Shown piece after piece: positions 58,588 through 64,000 of a DNA stretch of 64,000 nt. Source of the stretch: Candidatus Rokuibacteriota bacterium (GTDB taxonomy: Bacteria; Methylomirabilota; Methylomirabilia; Rokubacteriales; CSP1-6). The first letter of the stretch is position 1, and the number at the start of each line of letters is the position of its first letter. Under the pieces are notes generated by a model that was not told the origin of the DNA, made no database searches, and saw nothing but the letters and a program-made list of their open reading frames with translations. A program made the translations under genes and the position numbers. The stretch is from positions 1 through 64,000 of the forward strand of contig QHRU01000032.1 in NCBI GenBank assembly GCA_003220225.1, read 5' to 3'.

Positions 58588-59865
58588 GTGGTGCGACTCC
58601 GGCGTGCCGCCCTGCTGGTTGTGGTCGCGGCCCTCGCCGCCGGCTGCGCGGGCGGCCCGGCCGAGTCGGGCCCGGTCACGCTCGTCTTCAAGCACGCGAA
58701 GATCCTCGGGCCCTCCGATCCCGTGCCGGGCCTCCTGCGCGAGTTCGAAAAGCGGCACCCCGGCGTCCGCGTGCAGGCGGAGTCGCTCTCGTGGAACTCG
58801 GACGACCAGCACCAGTTCTTCGTGATCAACCTCGAGGGACGCGGCGCGGCCTTCGACGTGATGATGCTCGACGTCGTCTGGGTGGCGGAGTTCGCGCGCG
58901 CGGGTTGGCTGCTCGACCTCTCGCCCTGGGTGTCGCGCGCCGAGCTGGCGCCGCACTTCCCGTCCACGATCGAGCCCGCGACGTGGAACGGCCGCGTGTG
59001 GGCGATGCCGTGGCTGATGAACGTCGGCGTCCTCTATTACCGCACCGACCTGCTCGCGAAGTACCGGCTGGCCCCGCCGCGGACCTGGGAGGCGCTCGTC
59101 GACCAGGTCGTGCGCGTGCGCGGCGCCGAGCGAGATCCCAAATTGGACGGCGTCGTCTGGCAGGGCCGGCAGTACGAGGGGCTCACCGTCAACGCCCTGG
59201 AGGCGATCTGGGCCAACGGCGCGCGCGTGTTCGGCGCCGACGGCGCCGTCTTCCCGGAGGAAGAGCGCGCGGCCGGCGGGCTGTCGTTCCTGCGCGCGCT
59301 GATCGTCTCCGGCGTGAGCCCGTCGTGGGTGACCGCGGCCGACGAAGAGCTGAGCCGGCGCCACTTCGGCGACGGGCGCGCGATCTTCCTGCGCAACTGG
59401 CCCTACGCGATGGCCCTCTTCCAGGCGGCGGGGTCGCCCGTGCGCGGCCGTGTCGGCATCGCGCCGCTGCCGGGCCGGGTCGGCGGCGCCGCCAGCGCGG
59501 CCTCGAGCGGCGGGGCCCACCTGGGCGTGAACCGCCGTACGCGCCATCCCGCCCTGGCGGCGGAGCTGGTTCGCTTCATGGCGGGCGCCGACGCGCAGAA
59601 GGCGATGAGCGTCGGCGGCGCCCTGAACCCCACGCGCATGGCGCTCTACCGCGATCCCGACGTCGTGCGCGTCCATCCCGACTTTCCCGTGGTGCACGAC
59701 CTGATGCTGAAGGCGCGCCCGCGCCCGGTGACGCCCGCCTACCTGATGCTCTCGACCACGCTGCAGCCGGAGTTCTCCGCCGCGCTCGTCGGCGTGAAGC
59801 GGCCGCGCCAGGCCATCGAGCACGCGCGCCTGCGGCTGTCGTACCTGCTGGAGGGGTTGCGGTGA
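58588..59865 (+). CDS. extracellular solute-binding lipoprotein, carbohydrate type (family 1)
   Basis: A 425-residue lipoprotein with signal and lipobox LAAGC (lipidated Cys20). The mature part shows VTLVFKHAK, LLREFEKRHPGVRVQ, AFDVMMLDVVWVAEFARAGWL and NVGVLYYRTDLLAKY, the family-1 pattern for sugar importers. GTG 58588 is chosen because it starts a normal lipoprotein signal; GTG 58591 is equally possible. It is followed by two permeases in GTGA overlaps. Confidence 0.88.
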   Translation: MVRLRRAALLVVVAALAAGCAGGPAESGPVTLVFKHAKILGPSDPVPGLLREFEKRHPGVRVQAESLSWNSDDQHQFFVINLEGRGAAFDVMMLDVVWVAEFARAGWLLDLSPWVSRAELAPHFPSTIEPATWNGRVWAMPWLMNVGVLYYRTDLLAKYRLAPPRTWEALVDQVVRVRGAERDPKLDGVVWQGRQYEGLTVNALEAIWANGARVFGADGAVFPEEERAAGGLSFLRALIVSGVSPSWVTAADEELSRRHFGDGRAIFLRNWPYAMALFQAAGSPVRGRVGIAPLPGRVGGAASAASSGGAHLGVNRRTRHPALAAELVRFMAGADAQKAMSVGGALNPTRMALYRDPDVVRVHPDFPVVHDLMLKARPRPVTPAYLMLSTTLQPEFSAALVGVKRPRQAIEHARLRLSYLLEGLR

Positions 59866-60734
59866 CCGCGCGCGCGCGCGGCGCCGCGCGCGCCGGGCGG
59901 GTGATGCTCATGCCTGCACTCACGGCGCTCCTCGTGCTCGCGGCGTGGCCGGCGCTGTGGGTGCTGTGGCTGTCGCTCCAGCGCCGGATTCCCGTGTTCG
60001 GCATCGAGCGCTTCGTCGGGCCGTCGCACTACGTGTTCCTCGCGGGCGATCCGCGCTTCTGGAACGCGCTGGAGGTGACGCTGGTCTTCACGTTCGTCTC
60101 CGTCGCGCTCGAGTTCCTGCTCGGGCTCGCGGTGGCGCTGGCGCTCCAGGGCCAGCGGCGCGGCCGGCGCCTCGCGGTGGCGCTCTTGCTCCTGCCGTGG
60201 GCGCTGCCCTCGGTCGTGACGGGACGCACGTTCGAGTGGCTCTATCACCCGTCGGCGGGCCTGCTGAACTACGTGCTGGGCGGGCAGGCGATCAACTGGC
60301 TCGGCGAGCCGGCGCTCGCGCTGCCCGCGCTCATCGTCGCCGACGTCTGGCGCACGATGCCGTTCGTCGCGCTGCTGTGCTACGCGCGCTGTCTCACCAT
60401 CCCCGTCGAGATCTACGAGGCGGCGCGTGTCGACGGCGCGGGCGCGCTCGCCACCGTGCGCGACGTGACGCTGCCGCTGCTGCGCCGCGTGCTGCTGATC
60501 GCGCTCCTGTTCCGGACGCTCGACGCGCTGCGCGCGTTCGACCTGATGTTCGTTCTCACCGGCGGCGGCCCCGCCAACACCACCGAGACGCTGACCGTCT
60601 ACGCGTACCGGAGCCTCTTCCAGACGCTGCAGCTCGGGTTCGGCGCCGCCATCGGCGTCGTCGTCGGGGCCCTCGTCATGCTGGTCGCCTGGGCGTACCT
60701 GCGCGCGATGGCGAACGAGGAGGCGACGGCGTGA
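59862..60734 (+). CDS. carbohydrate ABC transporter permease (MalF/UgpA-like)
   Basis: A 290-residue membrane protein with six helices and the EAA loop YEAARVDGAGALATVRDVTLPLL. GTG 59862 overlaps the binding-protein stop (GTGA), with GGAGGGG as Shine-Dalgarno. Half of the sugar importer channel. Confidence 0.92.
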   Translation: MTARARGAARAGRVMLMPALTALLVLAAWPALWVLWLSLQRRIPVFGIERFVGPSHYVFLAGDPRFWNALEVTLVFTFVSVALEFLLGLAVALALQGQRRGRRLAVALLLLPWALPSVVTGRTFEWLYHPSAGLLNYVLGGQAINWLGEPALALPALIVADVWRTMPFVALLCYARCLTIPVEIYEAARVDGAGALATVRDVTLPLLRRVLLIALLFRTLDALRAFDLMFVLTGGGPANTTETLTVYAYRSLFQTLQLGFGAAIGVVVGALVMLVAWAYLRAMANEEATA

Positions 60735-61549
60735 AGCGCCGCGGCGCGCTCGGCGACGCGCTCGTGCTGACGGCGCTGGCCCTGTGGGCCGTGCCGTTCT
60801 TCTGGCAGGCGCTGACGTCGATCAAGCCGGACACGGCGCTGCTGGCCGTCGAGCGGCTGCTGGCGGCGCCGCCGACGCTCGTCCACTACCGCGCGGTGCT
60901 CGAGCGCAGCGTCATGCCGGCGGCGCTGGCCAACAGCCTCGGGGTGGCCGCGCTGACGACGCTGCTCGCGGTCGCCCTCGGCGCGCCCGGCGCCTACGCG
61001 CTGGCGCGGCTGCCCGTGCCCGGCAAGCACGTGCTGCTGCTCGCCGTCGTCGCGTGCACGGCGTTTCCCCAGGTGACGATCGTCGGGCCGCTCTTCGTGC
61101 TGCTGCGCGCGCTGGACCTGCGCGACACGTGGCTGGCGCTCGTGCTCGCCGACACGTCGTTCGCGCTGCCGCTCGTCCTCTGGCTGCTCGCCGGCTTCGT
61201 GCGCGAGGTGCCGATGGCGGTGGAGGAGGCCGCGCAGATCGACGGCGCGGGACGCCTGGCCACGCTCGGACGCGTCGTGCTGCCGCTGATCGCGCCGGGC
61301 ATCGCGTCGGCCGGGCTGCTCGTGTTCCTGATGTCCTGGAACGAGCTGCTCTTCGCCTACACCTTCACGGCCAGCGAGGCCAGCCGCACGGTGCCCGTGG
61401 CGCTCGCGCTGTTCCCGGGCGTCTACGAGGTGCCGTGGGGCGACATCGCCGCTGCCTCGATGCTCGCGAGCCTGCCGCCGATCCTCATCGTGGCCGGCCT
61501 GCAGCGCTGGCTCGTCCGCGGCCTCACCGCCGGCGCGCTGCGCGACTGA
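60731..61549 (+). CDS. carbohydrate ABC transporter permease (MalG/UgpE-like)
   Basis: A 272-residue membrane protein with six helices and EAA loop VEEAAQIDGAGRLATLGRVVLPL; the WNELLFAYTF segment is the typical last-but-one loop. GTG 60731 overlaps the previous gene (GTGA). No MalK/UgpC-type ATPase follows; a DUF3047 gene starts 1 nt later. Confidence 0.92.
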   Translation: MKRRGALGDALVLTALALWAVPFFWQALTSIKPDTALLAVERLLAAPPTLVHYRAVLERSVMPAALANSLGVAALTTLLAVALGAPGAYALARLPVPGKHVLLLAVVACTAFPQVTIVGPLFVLLRALDLRDTWLALVLADTSFALPLVLWLLAGFVREVPMAVEEAAQIDGAGRLATLGRVVLPLIAPGIASAGLLVFLMSWNELLFAYTFTASEASRTVPVALALFPGVYEVPWGDIAAASMLASLPPILIVAGLQRWLVRGLTAGALRD

Positions 61550-61550
61550 C

Positions 61551-62207
61551 GTGCGACGGCGCGTCGCGGTGACCGTCGCGGCTCTGCTCTGCGTGGCCGC
61601 GCGCCTGCACGCCCAGGCGCCGCGGGTCGTCGAGGACTGGAGCGAGCAGCCGGCCGCGGGCCGGCTGCCCGCGAAGTGGTCGTTCTACGCTCGAGAGCCG
61701 AACCTCACGTACCCGCCCGCGATCGTCGTGAACGACGGCCGCCGCGCGCTCTGGCTGAAGACCGAGCGCTACAGCGTGAGGCTGGCCCGGGCGATCGATC
61801 TCGACGTGCAGCACGCGCCGACGCTGACGTGGGAGTGGAAGGCGGTGACCCTGCCGGAGCAGGGCGACATTCGTGGCGAGATCAGCGACCAGGTCGCGCG
61901 GATCGTGCTGTTCTTCCCGCCGCGCTACCGTCCCCGGATGCTGGGCTACGTCTGGGACACACGCGCGCCGGTCGGCACCGAGACTCACACGCAGCAGATG
62001 ATGCTCGAGCGCTGGCTCGTCGTCGTCCGCTCGGGCCCCGCGGAGGTCGGCCAGTGGATCCGCGAGAGCCGCAACGTCGAGCGCGACTACGCGCGGCTCT
62101 TCGGCCAGGCGCCGCCCGCCCTCATGGGCGTCGGCGTCGAGAGCCATTCGGAAGACGCCCGGCACGCCAGCGAGGTCTTCATCGGGCCGATCACGCTGAG
62201 CCGCTGA
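61551..62207 (+). CDS. DUF3047 domain protein, exported
   Basis: A 218-residue protein with a signal peptide (VTVAALLCVAARLHAQA, cleavage near residue 22). The LTWEWKAVTLPEQGDIRGEISDQ and RIVLFFPPRYRPRMLGYVW segments match DUF3047, a periplasmic family of unknown function. GTG 61551 follows the permease stop by 1 nt, so it may belong to the sugar-import operon. Confidence 0.8.
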   Translation: MRRRVAVTVAALLCVAARLHAQAPRVVEDWSEQPAAGRLPAKWSFYAREPNLTYPPAIVVNDGRRALWLKTERYSVRLARAIDLDVQHAPTLTWEWKAVTLPEQGDIRGEISDQVARIVLFFPPRYRPRMLGYVWDTRAPVGTETHTQQMMLERWLVVVRSGPAEVGQWIRESRNVERDYARLFGQAPPALMGVGVESHSEDARHASEVFIGPITLSR

Positions 62208-62213
62208 CCGACC

Positions 62214-63641
62214 TCAGCACGCCGGCCGGCTCAGGACTGCGCCATCGATCTTGCGCTTCACCAGCTGGCCGTCGCGCGTGTCGCCGTGCAGCCGGCCGTT
62301 CTCCACGATGACCTTGCCGCGCAGGAGCGTCGTGACCGGCCAGCCGCGCACGTCCCAGCCCTCCCACGGGCTGTAGTCGCTGACGTGGAAGTCGTCCTTC
62401 GTCAACGTTCGACTGATGGCCGGGTCGATCAGCACGACGTCGGCGTCGCTGCCGGGCGCCAGCGCGCCCTTGCCCGGATAGAGACCGAGGATCCGCGCGG
62501 CGTTGGACGAGGTCACCTGCACGAAGCGCTCGAGCGACATCTTCCGCTTCACCACGCCCTCGGTGTAGACGATGCCCATGCGCGCCTCGGCGCCCAGGTT
62601 GCCGCCCGTCACGTCCTCGATCGTTTTGCCGCGCAGCTTGAGCGCGAGCGTGGTCGGGTACTCGTCGGTGGCCGTGGTCGACACCGCGTCGTTGAGCAGG
62701 CCGTCCCAGAGCGCGGCCTGGTCCTCCGGATACTTCAGCGACGGATAGGTGTGGTAGCAGAACCCGCGCGGCGAGCGGTAGTCGTCGGCCGTGAAACACG
62801 TGTAGTGGTGCAGCGTCTCGGCGTAGATCGGCCGGCCCAGCCCGCGCGCCTCGGCCACCGCCTCCACGCCCTCACGGGCGGAGGTGTGCACGAAGTAGAT
62901 GGCGGCGTCCATGATCGCCGCGAGATTGATCGCGCGCCGGAACGACAGCATCTCGGAGACCTTGTTGTGCACGAGCGGCAGGTTGGCGCCGTCCATGCGG
63001 CCTTCCTCGCGGAAGCGCTCGTACATGAACTGCACGACGTCGTGGTCCTCGGCGTGCACGACCATGATGCCGCCGCGCGGGGCGACCTTCTCCATCGCGT
63101 ACTGCAGGCGGCCGAAGTCCAGCCGGTTCGACGGCCGCTTCGGGTGCGGCGGCAGGACGTCCGTCGTGAACACCTTGAACGACGGGAAGCCCTGCTGGAT
63201 GGCCTCGGGGATCGCATCGAAGGTCTTGAGCGGCAGCGGGCCGGCCAGCGTGATGTGGAAGGTGTAGTCCGTGTACGAGTTGCCCTTCCAGCGGGCGGCG
63301 CGCCGCTCGACCACCGACGGCAGATCGTCGCCCGGCCGCACGAACGCGAAGTCGACGTGCGTCGTGGTGCCGCCGAAGGCCATCCCGCGCGAGTCCTCCT
63401 CGGGGCCGAGGGTGTGCAGGTCGTCGTCGGGATGCATCTGGATCCGGTGCGCCAGGTGCGTGTGCGGCTCGACGCCGCCGGGCACCACGATCTTGCCGGC
63501 CGCGTCGATCACGCGCGTGGCCTCGCGGAACGTCCCCGGCGCCGCGACGGCGGCGATCTTGCCGTCCTGCACCGCGATCTCCCACGCCCCCGCGCCCTGC
63601 GGCGTCACCACCTGGCCGTTCCGGATGAGCAGATCCAGCAT
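62214..63641 (-). CDS. dihydropyrimidinase / D-hydantoinase
   Basis: A 475-residue amidohydrolase: VEPHTHLAH (two metal histidines), FPSFKVFTTD (carboxylated lysine), VVHAEDHD, YFVHTSAREGVEAVAEA and STTATDEYPT (catalytic Asp). It opens dihydropyrimidine or hydantoin rings. ATG 63641 has AAGGAGA. The gene stands alone; its substrate specificity is not set by the motif set alone. Confidence 0.9.
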   Translation of the reverse strand: MLDLLIRNGQVVTPQGAGAWEIAVQDGKIAAVAAPGTFREATRVIDAAGKIVVPGGVEPHTHLAHRIQMHPDDDLHTLGPEEDSRGMAFGGTTTHVDFAFVRPGDDLPSVVERRAARWKGNSYTDYTFHITLAGPLPLKTFDAIPEAIQQGFPSFKVFTTDVLPPHPKRPSNRLDFGRLQYAMEKVAPRGGIMVVHAEDHDVVQFMYERFREEGRMDGANLPLVHNKVSEMLSFRRAINLAAIMDAAIYFVHTSAREGVEAVAEARGLGRPIYAETLHHYTCFTADDYRSPRGFCYHTYPSLKYPEDQAALWDGLLNDAVSTTATDEYPTTLALKLRGKTIEDVTGGNLGAEARMGIVYTEGVVKRKMSLERFVQVTSSNAARILGLYPGKGALAPGSDADVVLIDPAISRTLTKDDFHVSDYSPWEGWDVRGWPVTTLLRGKVIVENGRLHGDTRDGQLVKRKIDGAVLSRPAC

Positions 63642-63656
63642 GACTGATCTCCTTGA

Positions 63657-63682
63657 GCGCGGGGGGCTGACAGCCCCCGCGC
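63657..63682 (-). terminator. strong GC hairpin between DUF72 gene and hydantoinase gene
   Basis: GCGCGGGGGGCT and AGCCCCCGCGC pair with one bulged G and a 3-nt loop. It lies downstream of the DUF72 stop and about 16 nt upstream of the hydantoinase start, both minus strand. No U-tract follows, so termination is only one option. The rest of 63642-63710 holds nothing else recognisable. Confidence 0.4.
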
Positions 63683-63710
63683 ACCCCCGAGCTTGTGGGC
63701 TGCGAGCGTA

Positions 63711-64000
63711 TCAGGTCGCGAGCAGAGTTTCGAGCCGTTGGGCGAGCGCGGGCCCGGTCCCGCGATCCTCGTGCTTGAAGAAGACGAAGGCGTCGCGCCA
63801 GCCGGCGCCGACGCTGCGAATCGTCTTCACCCAGGCCTCGAGGCGCGTGTCCGTGTAGTCCACCGCGCGAAGCCGGAAGTACCCCCAGTCGGCGGTGGCC
63901 AGCGCGGGCGTGGTCTTGTCCTCGTCCTCGACGATGGCCAGGGCCGCGTTGCGCGCACGCAGCCGGTCGTAGACGTCGTCGGCGAACCAGGACTCGTGCC
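63711..64000 (-). CDS. DUF72 domain protein, C-terminal part (5' end outside window)
   Basis: The frame is open to base 64000 and ends at TGA 63711-63713. The visible 96 residues (SWFADDVYDRLRARNAALAI, PALATADWGYFRLRAVDY, WRDAFVFFKHEDRGTGPALA) match the C-terminal part of DUF72 proteins, a TIM-barrel-like family linked to nucleic-acid or sugar chemistry but without proven activity. The 5' end is cut by the window edge. Confidence 0.88.
   Translation of the reverse strand, partial: HESWFADDVYDRLRARNAALAIVEDEDKTTPALATADWGYFRLRAVDYTDTRLEAWVKTIRSVGAGWRDAFVFFKHEDRGTGPALAQRLETLLAT

Noticed and set aside
1-64000. tRNA, rRNA, riboswitches or insertion-sequence transposases
   Set aside because: No sequence with their hallmarks was seen in the intergenic gaps, which are all under 300 nt; no transposase motifs occur in any frame.

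Overview
The window is about 64 kb of very GC-rich bacterial chromosome with almost no non-coding space: no stretch over 300 bases lacks a gene. The gene content is CaiB/BaiF CoA-transferases, crotonases, thiolases, luciferase-like flavin monooxygenases, a deazaflavin-type nitroreductase, a D-aminoacylase, a hydantoinase, several ABC importer parts and Ku. This fits a soil or subsurface heterotroph of the Rokubacteria/Methylomirabilota kind, known mostly from metagenomes. That placement is an inference from gene content; no rRNA, tRNA or ribosomal protein gene is present to fix it. Both window edges cut genes (an HNH endonuclease on the left, a DUF72 protein on the right).

Layout. 1-10 kb: HNH endonuclease tail, an M28 peptidase, a crotonase/NudC/LLM monooxygenase operon, a TauE/SafE exporter with its DUF1634 partner, and a D-aminoacylase/flavin reductase/SDR operon. 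10-21 kb: aminoglycoside-phosphotransferase-like kinase, thiolase, a lone LivH permease, a deazaflavin nitroreductase/LLM operon, aminopeptidase P, SDR, HAD hydrolase, second thiolase, sterol-desaturase-family protein. 21-26 kb: two tiny zinc-ligand proteins, RidA, a second TauE, a zinc alcohol dehydrogenase with a lipoprotein, a protein built of two repeated halves, a 3 x 64-bp tandem repeat and an alpha/beta hydrolase. 26-33 kb: an assimilatory sulfite/nitrite reductase operon with its siroheme genes, a 3 x 31-bp tandem repeat, an ATP-grasp ligase, a 1-Cys peroxiredoxin and an MFS exporter. 32.5-35.5 kb: a cysteine-sulfur operon (quadruple rhodanese, mercaptopyruvate sulfurtransferase, cysteine dioxygenase). 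37-38 kb: a small, visibly less GC-rich island with an unassigned two-gene unit. 38-44.5 kb: eight tightly coupled genes for acyl-CoA chemistry (MaoC, three CoA-transferases, three crotonases, one gamma-carbonic-anhydrase-fold protein). 44.5-53 kb: ACT protein and sugar isomerase, then pyruvate dehydrogenase E1alpha/E1beta/E2, a BrnT/BrnA toxin-antitoxin pair, lipoamide dehydrogenase, alanine dehydrogenase and a GNAT. 53-64 kb: peptide ABC importer (no ATPase), methyltransferase, Ku, carbohydrate ABC importer (no ATPase), DUF3047 protein, dihydropyrimidinase/hydantoinase and DUF72.

How the genes work together. Alanine dehydrogenase feeds pyruvate to the dehydrogenase complex. NirA-type reductase and siroheme synthesis form one assimilation unit. 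Cysteine dioxygenase, SseA and the rhodanese protein handle cysteine sulfur. The CoA-transferase/crotonase/hexapeptide set recalls the carnitine (caiB/caiD/caiE) module.

Most notable signals. (1) Eight genes, mostly at the heads of transcription units, start 6-9 nt after a TANNNT -10 box and have no Shine-Dalgarno, which suggests leaderless mRNAs alongside ordinary SD-led genes. (2) A GC-rich interspersed repeat sits 0-4 nt after TAG stop codons at three gene junctions and always opens with ATGGGGG. (3) A protein of two tandem homologous halves has an apparent CTG start. (4) A brnTA module splits the pyruvate dehydrogenase locus and puts its operator in front of lpd-ald. (5) A perfect 16-bp inverted repeat holds the -10 box and the start codon of the MFS gene.
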